From Bacteroidaceae bacterium (GTDB lineage Bacteria; Bacteroidota; Bacteroidia; Bacteroidales; Bacteroidaceae), in contig JAFTUV010000017.1 in NCBI GenBank assembly GCA_017466065.1, positions 62,001-126,000 of the forward strand: a stretch of 64,000 nt of DNA, given 5' to 3'. Both the position numbers and the translations under genes were made by a program. Shown in pieces: positions 1-8,435 of this stretch (position 1 is its first letter; every line of letters begins with the position of its first letter). The notes under the pieces are model-generated. The model saw only the letters and a program-made list of their open reading frames with translations. It searched no databases and was not told the origin of the DNA.

Positions 1-60
1 TTTGTGCTTTTGGGAACGCTTTGCCATATGATGGCTGTGTGGGAAGTGCTCGCACGATGA
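1..60 (+). CDS. C-terminal end of an unidentified protein (partial)
   Basis: The first frame is open from base 1 to a TGA at 58-60 and encodes a short, fairly hydrophobic tail ending in VWEVLAR. A strong intrinsic terminator begins 14 bases after the stop, which is the main reason to take this frame as the end of a real gene on this strand. Another frame is open to base 125, but its stop would fall after the terminator. Nothing here identifies the product. Confidence 0.35.
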   Translation, partial: FVLLGTLCHMMAVWEVLAR

Positions 61-73
61 ATATTCCTTATCG

Positions 74-114
74 AGCGGCTGTGCAACAGGAAAGGCACAG
101 CTGCTTGCTTTTTT
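74..114 (+). terminator. Intrinsic terminator of the gene entering from the left
   Basis: Bases 74-84 and 95-105 form an 11-bp stem with one G-U pair and a 10-base loop, followed by a T-rich run to 114. It separates the gene ending at 60 from aspS. Confidence 0.7.
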
Positions 115-189
115 GGGAAAAATAGCGATAAAAGAGTTTGCGGAGTAAATTTAAACTGTTTATTAAAGGTAGTTCCCGTTTTTTTTGAT

Positions 190-197
190 TATTTTCG
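190..197 (+). promoter_or_regulatory. Possible -7 promoter element for aspS
   Basis: TATTTTCG lies 37 bases before the aspS start. It differs from the Bacteroidetes -7 consensus TAnnTTTG only at the next-to-last base. The same TTCG variant occurs with good -33 boxes elsewhere in the window (19824-19855 and 49517-49547). No convincing TTTG -33 box is seen here. Confidence 0.4.
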
Positions 198-234
198 CAA
201 GTTAAATGTTTAATCAAAGTAAAACTGCATAAAT

Positions 235-1992
235 ATGTTCCGTACAAAAACTTGTGGCGAACTTCGTTTGTCCAACGTAAATGAGATTGTTACCCTGAGC
301 GGTTGGGTGCAACGTGCACGCAAAATGGGTGGTATGACTTTTGTAGATTTGCGCGACCGCTACGGTATTACACAGCTTGTATTCAGCGAGGATAGCAATG
401 CCGAACTTTGCGAAAAGGCTTCGCACTTGGGGCGTGAATATGTTATTCAGGCAACAGGTGTGGTGAGCGAGCGTCAGAGCAAGAATACAAATATTCCCAC
501 CGGTGAAATAGAGATTATTGTCAGCGAACTTAATATATTGAACGAGGCGGCAACTCCTCCTTTTACTATTGAGAATAATACCGATGGCGGTGACGATATT
601 CGTATGAAATACCGTTACCTCGACCTTCGTCGAGAGGCTGTGCGCAGCAATCTTGAACTGCGTCACAGAATGACAATGGAGGTGCGTCGTTACCTCGATT
701 CTATGAATTTTATTGAGGTTGAGACTCCTATGCTCATAGCTTCGACTCCCGAGGGCGCACGCGACTTTGTGGTACCCTCGCGTATGAATCCCGGGCAGTT
801 CTATGCTCTTCCTCAGAGCCCACAGCTCTTCAAGCAGTTGCTTATGGTGTCGGGCTTCGACCGTTATTTCCAGATTGTAAAGTGTTTCCGCGACGAGGAC
901 CTGCGTGCCGACCGTCAGCCCGAGTTTACACAGATTGACTGCGAAATGAGTTTCGTGGAGCAGGAGGATGTTATTTCGCTCTTCGAAGGAATGGCAAAGC
1001 ATCTGTTCAAGACTATTCGCGGTGTAGAACTCACCGAGGCTTTCCCCCGTATCACTTGGAATGATGCAATGAAGTATTATGGCAGCGACAAGCCCGATAC
1101 ACGCTTCGACATGAAGTTCGTGGAGCTTATGGATATTATGAAGGGACACGGCTTTGGAGTGTTCGATGGTGCCGAGTATATTGGCGGTATCTGTGCAAAG
1201 GGTGCTGCTACATACACTCGCAAGCAGATAGATGCGCTCACCGATTTTGTCCGTCGTCCGCAGATTGGTGCAAAAGGAATGGTTTATGCCCGTGTAGAGG
1301 CCGACGGCACAGTCAAATCGAGTGTCGATAAATTCTATACACAGGAGGTGTTGCAGCAGATGAAGGCTGCTTTTGCTGCCGAGTCCGGCGACCTTATCCT
1401 CATTCTCAGCGGTGACGATACTATGAAGACACGCAAACAGTTGTGTGAGTTGCGCTTGGAGGTTGCACAGCAGCTTGGCTTACGCGACAAAAATAAATTC
1501 TCGTGCTTGTGGGTGGTCGATTTCCCATTGTTCGAGTATAGCGAGGAGGAGGGCCGTTATATGGCTATGCACCATCCTTTTACATCGCCCAAGCCCGAGG
1601 ATATTCCTTTGCTCGACACAAATATGGGTGCTGTTCGTGCCAATGCCTATGATATGGTTATCAATGGCGTGGAAGTTGGTGGCGGCTCCATTCGTATTTA
1701 TGACAGCGAGTTGCAGAATAAGATGTTCGAGCTTCTTGGCTTCACCCCCGAGCGTGCGCAACAGCAATTTGGTTGGCTGCTCGATGCCTTTAAGTATGGT
1801 GCACCCCCTCACGGCGGCCTCGCCTATGGACTCGACCGTTGGGTGAGCCTTTTTGCAGGGCTCGACTCTATACGCGACTGCATTGCCTTCCCCAAGAACA
1901 ATTCGGGCCGCGATACAATGATCGATGCTCCGTCGGTGTTGGAACCTGCACAGCTCGATGAACTGAATATTGTTGTCGACATCAAGAAGTAG
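235..1992 (+). CDS. aspS: Aspartate--tRNA ligase
   Basis: Charges tRNA-Asp with aspartate in the cytoplasm. At 585 residues it has the usual bacterial length: an N-terminal OB-fold anticodon-binding domain (about 1-110), the class II catalytic core, and the bacterial insertion domain (about 290-415). Motif 2 appears as [16 protein letters not shown] near residue 218 and motif 3 as GLAYGLDRW near residue 529, both intact. The ATG at 235 precedes a typical N-terminus ([10 protein letters not shown]). A glycosyltransferase gene starts 29 bases downstream on the same strand, so the two may share a transcript. I cannot tell from sequence alone whether it is strictly tRNA-Asp specific or also charges tRNA-Asn. 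Confidence 0.97.
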   Translation: MFRTKTCGELRLSNVNEIVTLSGWVQRARKMGGMTFVDLRDRYGITQLVFSEDSNAELCEKASHLGREYVIQATGVVSERQSKNTNIPTGEIEIIVSELNILNEAATPPFTIENNTDGGDDIRMKYRYLDLRREAVRSNLELRHRMTMEVRRYLDSMNFIEVETPMLIASTPEGARDFVVPSRMNPGQFYALPQSPQLFKQLLMVSGFDRYFQIVKCFRDEDLRADRQPEFTQIDCEMSFVEQEDVISLFEGMAKHLFKTIRGVELTEAFPRITWNDAMKYYGSDKPDTRFDMKFVELMDIMKGHGFGVFDGAEYIGGICAKGAATYTRKQIDALTDFVRRPQIGAKGMVYARVEADGTVKSSVDKFYTQEVLQQMKAAFAAESGDLILILSGDDTMKTRKQLCELRLEVAQQLGLRDKNKFSCLWVVDFPLFEYSEEEGRYMAMHHPFTSPKPEDIPLLDTNMGAVRANAYDMVINGVEVGGGSIRIYDSELQNKMFELLGFTPERAQQQFGWLLDAFKYGAPPHGGLAYGLDRWVSLFAGLDSIRDCIAFPKNNSGRDTMIDAPSVLEPAQLDELNIVVDIKK

Positions 1993-2021
1993 AATATCGG
2001 TTCTTGAATTGTGAGTGATAT

Positions 2022-2831
2022 ATGAAGAAAATTTCTGTCGTAACAGTGTGTCTTAACAATCTTGCCGAGCTTAAACGCACGGTGGACTCGGTTGTTGCGC
2101 AAACATACGCCGATTTTGAATTTGTGGTTGTCGATGGTGGTTCCACCGATGGTTGCAAGGAGTATATCGAGAGTGTCGGCAGGGTGGACCGCCGGATAAG
2201 CGAGCGCGACAGCGGTGTCTACAATGCGATGAACAAAGGCGCACGTTTGGCTACCGGAAAATATATTCTCTACCTTAACTCGGGAGATATATTTTACAGC
2301 AACGATGCTCTTGCCAAGGCTGCGGCACTGATAGATGATGCCGATTATTATATGGGTATTGTCCGTCGTGTGCCCGACACGGATGCGATGCCTCCCTTCC
2401 TTCATATACCGCCCGCTGTTATGACCATTGAGTATTGCTTGAACAATTCAATACCTCACCAAGCGACATACATAAAGCGCGAGCTTTTAGAGAAACGCCC
2501 CTACAACGAGAAACACAAGATAGTTTCCGATTGGGAGCACTTCTTTGAGTCGTGGGCTCTCGACGGTTGTTCCTATTCTATGCTCGATGTTGTTGTTGCC
2601 GAGTTTTATTGCGGTGGAATTTCGAGCAACGAAGAGAAGTGTGCAATGGAGCGTAACGAGATTCTTGATGCTTGCCTGCCTGTTGGCATTAAGACAAAAT
2701 TGCTCGATGCGAACAAGTCTAAGTTTGAACGCAGGGTGGGCGAGGCTATGACAAAGGCTCCCGTCAAACGCGAACTTATGTTGTTGAGGTATGCTTTCAA
2801 GAGCCTGTTGAAGAGTATATTCGGCAAGTGA
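2022..2831 (+). CDS. Glycosyltransferase family 2
   Basis: A 269-residue GT-A fold transferase likely acting at the inner face of the cytoplasmic membrane on a surface glycan. The N-terminus carries the nucleotide-sugar binding strand (ISVVTVCLN), the segment VVVDGGSTDG near residue 40, and YLNSGD near residue 85, where an SGD sequence takes the place of the usual DxD metal site. This pattern is close to WcaE/WcaA-like transferases. There is no membrane segment. It follows aspS closely and is not in a polysaccharide cluster, so the acceptor and sugar are unknown. Confidence 0.85.
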   Translation: MKKISVVTVCLNNLAELKRTVDSVVAQTYADFEFVVVDGGSTDGCKEYIESVGRVDRRISERDSGVYNAMNKGARLATGKYILYLNSGDIFYSNDALAKAAALIDDADYYMGIVRRVPDTDAMPPFLHIPPAVMTIEYCLNNSIPHQATYIKRELLEKRPYNEKHKIVSDWEHFFESWALDGCSYSMLDVVVAEFYCGGISSNEEKCAMERNEILDACLPVGIKTKLLDANKSKFERRVGEAMTKAPVKRELMLLRYAFKSLLKSIFGK

Positions 2832-2851
2832 TAAATATTGTCAATATCAAC

Positions 2852-2887
2852 AAAAAAGTGAACAGTTTTAGCTGTTCACTTTTTTGT
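2852..2887. terminator. Bidirectional terminator between convergent genes
   Basis: A nearly perfect stem (AAAAAAGTGAACAG and its complement around a six-base loop) has an A-run on the left and a T-run on the right. It can therefore stop both the glycosyltransferase transcript (+) and the convergent peptidase transcript (-). Confidence 0.85.
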
Positions 2888-2904
2888 TGTATGTAATCGC
2901 TCCT

Positions 2905-5109
2905 TTACTTCAAATTCTCGATAAAGAATTTGGCAATGCGTGTAAAGAGGTGGAAGCGTGTGTTGCTGCCATAATAGATGCTGTGGTTGCTGTCGGGGTA
3001 AAGAGCCATTTCAAACTCCTTGTCGGCCTGTGTGAGTGCGTGGGTGTAACGTATCATATTGCGCAAGTGCACATTGTCGTCGGCTGTGCCGTGTATTAGC
3101 AACAATTTGCCGTTGAGCTTGTCGGCATTCACTACTGCCGAGCCATTGTCGTAACCCTCCTTGTTCTCCTTGGGTGTGCGCATATAACGCTCGGTGTACA
3201 CCGTGTCGTAGAAACGCCAATCGGTGGGTGCTGCTACTGCTACTCCGGCTTTAAACACTGCTTCATCTTGGCTCATCGACATAATGGTGTTGTAACCTCC
3301 GAAACTCCAACCCCATATTCCAATATTGTCTTTGTCAATGTAGGGTAGAGTGCCCAAATATTTTGCAGTTTCAACTTGGTCCTTGGGCTCATATTTTCCT
3401 ATGTTCAGATATGTGCATTTACCGAATTCTGTTCCGCGTCCGCCTGTTCCGCGACCATCGACACACACCATCACAAAGCCTTCGCTTGCCATATAGCTCT
3501 CGAACATTGCGTTGCCGTAGTTGCCTATGTACCAGTTGTCGCTAACCTGTTGCGAGTAGGGGCCGCTGTATTGGAACATCACCACGGGGTGTTTCTTGCT
3601 TGCATCGAAGTTGGCTGGCTTAATCATCCAGCCGTTGAGCTCCACTCCGTCGGTGGTGGTGAAGGTGAAAAACTCTTTTGTGGGCATTTCATATTTTGCG
3701 AGTTTCTCTTTAAGGCTGCTGTTGTCGATGAGTGTTTCAATGCGTTTGCCGCTATTGTCGTTTGTGGTTACTATGTGCGGGGTGTTTATGTTGGAGAAGG
3801 TGTTTATAAAATACTTCATAGTGCTGCTGAACACTGCACTGTTGCTGCCTTCGCCGTTGGTGAGCTTTTTGGTCTTGCCCTTGCCGTTGGTCTTGTAGAT
3901 GTTGTCGCGCAGGGGGCTGCCGGCGTTGCTCAAATAGTAATATTCACCTTTTTTACTGTCGCAGCCGTAGAATTTCTTAACCTCGAAATTTCCTTCGGTG
4001 ATGGGGCGTACAAGCTCTCCGCCAAGAGTGTAGAGGTAGAGGTGGTTGTATCCGCTGCGTTCGCTGTGAAGCACAAAGTGGTTGTCGAGGAACTCAATGC
4101 CGGCGTATGCCTGTTCATTGAGATAGGTGTCGCTTTCCTCGCGCAGTATGCGTTTGCTCACGCCCGAGAGGGGGTTCACGGCGAGAATGTCCATCACACT
4201 CTGGTGGCGGTTAAGGGTGAGCACTGCAAGGGTGGCGGGCTCTTTTGTGAACTTTATGCGGGGAATGTAACCCTCTTCGGGGAGGGGAACATCGAGCTTG
4301 CGTGTTACACGGCTCTTAATGTCGAACGAGTGTACCGATACTTTTGAGTTTGCGGCTCCTGCAACGGGGTATTTGAAGCTGTAAGGGGCGCAGTAGGGGT
4401 CCATTGCCACATTCTCTTTGCCTGTGGGTATGTACATTGGCATATCGTACATCATTACTTCGCTCTCGTCATATTTTACATAGGCGAGCATCTTGCTGTC
4501 GGCACTGAAATCGTAGGAGCAGTTGAATGCAAACTCCTCCTCGTTCACCCAATCGGGTATTCCGTTTATTATTTTGCCGGCGGCTCCGTCGTTGGTTATC
4601 TGCGACTCGCTGTTGTCGAAGAGGAGTTTAATAAGAAAAATGTCGTTGTTGCGCACGAAGGCTATCATTGTGCCGTCGGGTGAGAATTTAGGCACTTGCT
4701 GTGCTCCATTTTCCGATAGGGGCACTGCCTTGTTGTTCTTGCGCGAGAATATGTAGTGTTCGGCGGTGAAGGAGTTGCGGTAGATGCCTTTTGTGGATGT
4801 CTGCAATAGTATGCGACTCTCGTCGGGCGAGAATTGGTAGCCGTCGATGTGTTTCTTGTCGAACCCGCGGGCGGTGGCTGCGTTGAAGAGGGTATCTACA
4901 ATTACGCCATTCTTGAACGAGCCCATAAGAATCATTGTGCGGTCGTTGCTCATTCGGGCAAAGTGTTCACCGTCGGCCATTGGTTGAATGGCTGCGTAGG
5001 TCTGTGGCCAATAGCCGCCATACATCGCATCGGTGAGTTTGAACTTGTCGCCGGCCTGCATAGCTGTGGCAACCGCGAGTGTGAAAATTAGTGAGATTAT
5101 ATGTTTCAT
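2905..5109 (-). CDS. Dipeptidyl peptidase IV-type serine peptidase (S9B)
   Basis: An exported peptidase that in this family removes X-Pro or X-Ala dipeptides from peptide N-termini in the periplasm. The 734-residue protein starts with a signal peptide ending near AMQAGD, continues with a beta-propeller (about 40-470), and ends in an alpha/beta-hydrolase domain. The catalytic triad is visible: Ser602 in GWSFGGY, Asp677/678 in HGTADDNVH and His709 in PDSNHSIYY. Length and order match DPP-IV enzymes of Bacteroidales. The gene stands alone between a terminator and a divergent radical SAM gene. A TATCTTCG element at 5134-5141 is a possible promoter. Confidence 0.95.
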   Translation of the reverse strand: MKHIISLIFTLAVATAMQAGDKFKLTDAMYGGYWPQTYAAIQPMADGEHFARMSNDRTMILMGSFKNGVIVDTLFNAATARGFDKKHIDGYQFSPDESRILLQTSTKGIYRNSFTAEHYIFSRKNNKAVPLSENGAQQVPKFSPDGTMIAFVRNNDIFLIKLLFDNSESQITNDGAAGKIINGIPDWVNEEEFAFNCSYDFSADSKMLAYVKYDESEVMMYDMPMYIPTGKENVAMDPYCAPYSFKYPVAGAANSKVSVHSFDIKSRVTRKLDVPLPEEGYIPRIKFTKEPATLAVLTLNRHQSVMDILAVNPLSGVSKRILREESDTYLNEQAYAGIEFLDNHFVLHSERSGYNHLYLYTLGGELVRPITEGNFEVKKFYGCDSKKGEYYYLSNAGSPLRDNIYKTNGKGKTKKLTNGEGSNSAVFSSTMKYFINTFSNINTPHIVTTNDNSGKRIETLIDNSSLKEKLAKYEMPTKEFFTFTTTDGVELNGWMIKPANFDASKKHPVVMFQYSGPYSQQVSDNWYIGNYGNAMFESYMASEGFVMVCVDGRGTGGRGTEFGKCTYLNIGKYEPKDQVETAKYLGTLPYIDKDNIGIWGWSFGGYNTIMSMSQDEAVFKAGVAVAAPTDWRFYDTVYTERYMRTPKENKEGYDNGSAVVNADKLNGKLLLIHGTADDNVHLRNMIRYTHALTQADKEFEMALYPDSNHSIYYGSNTRFHLFTRIAKFFIENLK

Positions 5110-5133
5110 AGCTGTTGAATTTTGTTCTATCGG

Positions 5134-5141
5134 CGAAGATA
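5134..5141 (-). promoter_or_regulatory. Possible -7 element for the DPP-IV gene
   Basis: On the minus strand this reads TATCTTCG, 25 bases before the ATG at 5109. It is a TTCG variant of the Bacteroidetes -7 box. The -33 box is weak (A-rich around 5161). Confidence 0.35.
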
Positions 5142-5208
5142 CAATAATTTATTAGAATAAAGAAAATTATTACCTCTCTAAAAGGGGGATATAATCGTTT
5201 GTATTTTG

Positions 5209-5216
5209 TACTTTTG
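5209..5216 (+). promoter_or_regulatory. -7 promoter element just ahead of the radical SAM gene
   Basis: TACTTTTG fits TAnnTTTG and ends only seven bases before the ATG at 5224, so the transcript would be leaderless or nearly so. It also rules against the upstream in-frame TTG at 5206, which would lie in the promoter. Confidence 0.5.
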
Positions 5217-5223
5217 TAACACT

Positions 5224-6156
5224 ATGAGTGAAGTTGAACGTTTCTATTATAACGACTTTTCGGCATTCTTGCAGCGGCATTTCCCCTTCAAGGTGCAGAA
5301 AATAACCCTCGACGGTGGCTTCTCGTGCCCCAATCGCGACGGCTCAAAAGGGCGTGGCGGCTGCACCTACTGCAATAACCGCACATTCAACCCTGCCTAT
5401 TGCCACCGCGACAAGCCTGTTGCCGAGCAGATGCGTGAGGGCATTGCCTTTTTTGCCCATAAATATCCGCAGATGCGCTATCTTGCCTATTTTCAGGCCT
5501 ATACAAATACATACGCTTCGCTCCACATTTTAAAGGAACGTTACGAGGAGGCACTCTCGGTCGAAGGGTGTGTGGGCATAGTCATTGGCACCCGCCCCGA
5601 TTGTATGCCCGATGAACTTCTCTCTTATCTCGAAGAACTCTCCCGCCGCACCTTCGTGCTTGTTGAGTATGGCATAGAGAGCTGCAACGATGCAACGCTC
5701 CTTCGCATTAACCGTGGGCACGACTATGCAACGGCTGTCGATGCCGTGCAGCGCACTGCGGCACGCGGAATTCCGGTGGGTGCACACATAATCTTGGGCT
5801 TGCCGGGCGAGGATAGGGAGGAGATTATGCGGCAGGCAACAGAATTGTCGCACCTGCCGTTGACAACCTTAAAGATGCACCAACTGCAACTGATACGCGG
5901 TACCCGTATGGCCGAGGAGTATGCAGCCCGCCCCACCGATTTTCACCTTTTTGCCCTCGACGATTATGTCGATACGGTGGTCGATTATGTTGAACGCCTG
6001 CGCCCCTCGCTTGTGCTCGAACGCTTCGCCTCGCAGTCGCCCAAGGAACTGCTCATCGCTCCCGATTGGGGGTTGAAGAATTATGAACTTGTAGATAAAG
6101 TGAAGAAACGTATGCGTGAGCGCGACACTTGGCAAGGACGGTTGTTTGAGGGGTAA
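5224..6156 (+). CDS. Radical SAM protein, YhcC/TIGR01212 family
   Basis: A 310-residue radical S-adenosylmethionine protein of the Elp3-related YhcC group, cytoplasmic, with no settled substrate. Cluster cysteines are in GGFSCPNRDG and GGCTYCNNRTF: the first is separated from the CxxC pair by about a dozen residues, as in Elp3-like enzymes. The middle carries GTRPDCMPDE and VEYGIESCND, typical of this family. I chose the ATG at 5224 because the alternative TTG at 5206 overlaps the promoter. The gene is followed at once by a strong terminator, so it is probably monocistronic. Confidence 0.9.
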   Translation: MSEVERFYYNDFSAFLQRHFPFKVQKITLDGGFSCPNRDGSKGRGGCTYCNNRTFNPAYCHRDKPVAEQMREGIAFFAHKYPQMRYLAYFQAYTNTYASLHILKERYEEALSVEGCVGIVIGTRPDCMPDELLSYLEELSRRTFVLVEYGIESCNDATLLRINRGHDYATAVDAVQRTAARGIPVGAHIILGLPGEDREEIMRQATELSHLPLTTLKMHQLQLIRGTRMAEEYAARPTDFHLFALDDYVDTVVDYVERLRPSLVLERFASQSPKELLIAPDWGLKNYELVDKVKKRMRERDTWQGRLFEG

Positions 6157-6192
6157 AATTTATGGCGAGAGAATTTTCTCGCCATAAATTTT
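6155..6192 (+). terminator. Terminator of the radical SAM gene, overlapping its stop codon
   Basis: A 16-bp perfect stem (6155-6170 with 6177-6192, six-base loop) starts inside the TAA stop. It has A/T runs on both sides and could act in both directions. Confidence 0.75.
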
Positions 6193-6198
6193 GGCAAT

Positions 6199-6346
6199 AA
6201 TATAGTAGTTGACCCAAAAATTGTCTGGTTGATGTCATATCGAAGAAACATCGCGACTGAGGTATCTCAGCGATGTTTTTTTTGAGATCCCTCGTCGCTC
6301 GGCTCTGTCGGGATGACATTTTCGCGAAGAAATGTTGTCGCTCAAC
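6199..6346 (+). repeat. ~148-bp direct repeat, copy 1 (downstream of the BspA-like gene)
   Basis: This stretch recurs at 8436-8582 in the same orientation, with about seven substitutions and one T-run length change; the last ~75 bases are identical. Within it, 6233-6318 has TGTCAT/ATGACA ends, an internal hairpin (CATCG..CTGAG GTAT CTCAGCGATG) and a TCGTCGCTCGGCTCTGTCGGG core, resembling the short palindromic intergenic repeats common in Bacteroidetes. It lies about 80 bases beyond the stop of the BspA-like gene. Confidence 0.9.
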
Positions 6347-6426
6347 ATCTATATTATTATTTAAATTTTAGTGCCCACTCTTAGCTTATGCAAAAAGGGT
6401 AGAGTGGCTCTGTTTCTATTTCTATT

Positions 6427-7911
6427 TTATTCTGCGCCATTCAATATAATTCCCACAAGCGTTGTAATGTCGGCGACATTTATATAACCGTCGCCGTTAA
6501 TATCGGCTGCATCGGTTGAAAGCGAACTGTCGAGAATCATATTTACCAATGTTGTGAGGTCGGAAACATCGACCGATTCATCACCGGTAATATCACCTTT
6601 AATGGCAAAATCCATTTCCACTATATTGGTAAAGTTCTTCCAATAATAGGCAGCTCGGTAGGCGGCTTTTGTGCCTGTGGGCACATAAACAGGAATACTT
6701 CTGCGAACTTCGTCGAATGTGTGGGAAGAAACACTTGGCGGGGTAGTTGCTTTAACATACATTTCGGTGAGGTAATAACCATAGAACGCGTAGTCTCCTA
6801 TCGATGTTACGCTATTGGGGAAGGTAACGCTTTTGAGGCTTCTGCAATTATAGAATGCTCTTTCTCCTATCGATGTTACGCTGTTGGGGATTGTAACGCT
6901 TTTGAGGCTTTTGCAATTATAGAACGCATAGTCGGCAATACTTAAAGTACCATCTTTTATGGTTATGCTTGTATTTTCGGGCATTGTACCTTTGTATTTA
7001 TAGAGTACTTTACCTGCATAAACAACGCCATCGGGTTGGTTATTGTACCAAGCGGTATTATAGAACGCACCTCCTCTTATCGATCCAACGCTGTTGGGGA
7101 TTGTGATGCTTGTGAGGCCGGTGCAATCAGAGAACGCATATTCTCCTATTGTTTTAACGCTGTTGGGGATTGTGATGCTTGTGAGGCCGGTGCAATCATA
7201 GAACGCGTAGTCTCCTATCGATGTTACACTGTTGGGGATTGTGATGCTTGTGAGGCCGGTGCAATCATAGAACGCGTAGTCTCCTATCGATGTTACACTG
7301 TTGGGGATTGTGATGCTTGTGAGGCCGCTGCAACCACTGAACGCATACTCTCCTATCGATGTTACGCTGTTGGGGATTGTTATGCTTGTGAGGCTGTGGC
7401 AACCATTGAACGCGTAGTCTCCTATCGATGTTACACCGCTACCGATTGTAACGCTTGTGAGACCTGTGCAACCACAGAACGCATACTGCCCGATTGTTGT
7501 TACACTGTCGGGAATTTCTATGCTTGTGAGGCTTGTGCAACCATGGAATGTATAGTTCTCTATTGACGTTACGCTGTTGGGAATTATTATTTCTTTTAAG
7601 GTAGAATTATAGAATGCATAATCGCCAATGCGTGTTACTCCTTCGGAAATTAGCATTTCTGTGACTTTTGTGCCTGAAAATGCTCTATCACCAATTCCGG
7701 TTACATTGAACGATACCCCGGAATAATCGACTGTCGAGGGTATAATGATAAAACCTTGGTAATTGGCATTGTGGGCAACCTCCACGGTTCTATCGGTAAG
7801 TGATAGAATGCTGTAACTGATGCCGTTTGCTTCGAACGATTGGGCACTTGCCACACTGCTACACAGCAACAGCAGTGCCGTGAGTAGGGATTTTAGGTAA
7901 ATTTTCTTCAT
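6427..7911 (-). CDS. BspA-like leucine-rich repeat protein with C-terminal dockerin
   Basis: A 494-residue exported protein, probably surface-located and protein- or host-binding. It has a signal peptide (about 1-23, ending SSVASAQ), roughly twelve 23-residue LRR_5 repeats of the TpLRR/BspA type (about 75-400; consensus IGDYAF..C.GLTSITIPNS), and two dockerin-type calcium motifs at the end (GDITGDESVDVSDL and DINGDGYINVADI). Some repeats are nearly identical at DNA level. No promoter is visible in the 74 bases upstream; instead a predicted structured RNA with its own strong promoter lies there in the same direction. The gene and RNA sit between two ~148-bp direct repeats. The binding target is unknown. 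Confidence 0.9.
   Translation of the reverse strand: MKKIYLKSLLTALLLLCSSVASAQSFEANGISYSILSLTDRTVEVAHNANYQGFIIIPSTVDYSGVSFNVTGIGDRAFSGTKVTEMLISEGVTRIGDYAFYNSTLKEIIIPNSVTSIENYTFHGCTSLTSIEIPDSVTTIGQYAFCGCTGLTSVTIGSGVTSIGDYAFNGCHSLTSITIPNSVTSIGEYAFSGCSGLTSITIPNSVTSIGDYAFYDCTGLTSITIPNSVTSIGDYAFYDCTGLTSITIPNSVKTIGEYAFSDCTGLTSITIPNSVGSIRGGAFYNTAWYNNQPDGVVYAGKVLYKYKGTMPENTSITIKDGTLSIADYAFYNCKSLKSVTIPNSVTSIGERAFYNCRSLKSVTFPNSVTSIGDYAFYGYYLTEMYVKATTPPSVSSHTFDEVRRSIPVYVPTGTKAAYRAAYYWKNFTNIVEMDFAIKGDITGDESVDVSDLTTLVNMILDSSLSTDAADINGDGYINVADITTLVGIILNGAE
7132..7400 (-). repeat. Tandem 69-bp repeats coding for leucine-rich units
   Basis: The 69-bp unit encodes one 23-residue leucine-rich repeat. Bases 7201-7269 and 7270-7338 differ at only one or two positions, and flanking units are also close. 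Such near-identity suggests recent duplication and potential for copy-number change by slippage or recombination. Confidence 0.85.
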
Positions 7912-7984
7912 CGTGTTATTGTTAATGGGTTAATAATCTTTCTTCTTTTGCCATCACAATTCCCCGATGATGAACGGTTTATAT

Positions 7985-8280
7985 AAAAAAGAAAAGCGCG
8001 GGAACTGTACCTGTTACTCGTCCCACACTCTAAGGCCTTCGCATTGCCCACTCAGTCGAAACGAGCAACGCAGAGCCCACGCTGTTATGTAAACGCACAA
8101 AAGGGCCGGTGAAAATGCACCGAACCGTAGCGTAATACACACCCATAGGCATCTACCGTTGCTTTGTCTTTGACTGAGTTAGAAGTTGCGAAGTTCCAGA
8201 GTGTCAAGAACAAAGCGCATAGTAAACGCTTTTATATATCCCTCCCGCTGTCCCTCGAAAAAAGGGCTCTGCGGTTGGCG
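7985..8280 (-). ncRNA. Predicted structured RNA or long leader upstream of the BspA-like gene
   Basis: No convincing protein is found here, but a textbook promoter (8285-8316, minus strand) points into it and a T-rich run (CTTTTCTTTTTT, minus strand) ends it. Several distant segments are perfectly complementary: 8264-8273 with 8069-8078 (10 bp), 8172-8179 with 8050-8057 (8 bp), 8198-8204 with 8023-8029 (7 bp) and 8243-8248 with 7998-8003 (6 bp). The last three nest; the first crosses them, so it would be a pseudoknot or an alternative fold. A local hairpin lies at 8106-8121. It could be a stand-alone RNA (a 6S-like rod or a known Bacteroidales RNA family) or a cis-acting leader. I could not name the family. 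Confidence 0.6.
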
Positions 8281-8284
8281 AGTA

Positions 8285-8316
8285 CAAATGTAACTATATT
8301 TAATTACTATAACAAA
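8285..8316 (-). promoter_or_regulatory. Canonical Bacteroidetes promoter for the structured RNA
   Basis: On the minus strand TTTG (8313-8316), a 20-base spacer and TACATTTG (8285-8292) match the -33/-7 consensus exactly. Predicted transcription starts near 8279. Confidence 0.75.
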
Positions 8317-8362
8317 TTATTGCTGAATCTTTGCGCGAATCTTTTGCGGATAGGCCTAAAAT

Positions 8363-8412
8363 AAAAAAAGCTCCGCAAGAACTGCATAAAAGCAGTGGCT
8401 TGCGGAGCTTCG
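8363..8412 (-). terminator. Terminator of the padR-pspC operon
   Basis: On the minus strand AAGCTCCGCAAG and CTTGCGGAGCTT form a 12-bp stem enclosing a second small hairpin, followed by seven T. It lies about 190 bases past the stop of the last gene (8600), beyond copy 2 of the direct repeat, and just upstream of the structured-RNA promoter. Confidence 0.8.
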
Positions 8413-8435
8413 GGTTATGAGAAAATTTAAGGAAC

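Noticed and set aside
3376..4347. Long open frame opposite the DPP-IV gene
   Set aside because: It is antisense to a clear peptidase coding region, has repetitive V/G/L-rich content and no domain.
7132..7400. CRISPR array
   Set aside because: The 69-bp periodic sequence is coding leucine-rich repeats with no unique spacers, and no cas gene is present.
7036..7566. Repetitive plus-strand frame (CDACEAGAI-type repeats)
   Set aside because: It is the antisense of the leucine-rich repeats and only mirrors their periodicity.
8164..8364. A 66-codon open frame on the plus strand (SLTELEVAKFQSV...)
   Set aside because: It lies opposite the structured-RNA promoter and stems, and its sequence is explained by the RNA; no start or promoter supports it as a gene.
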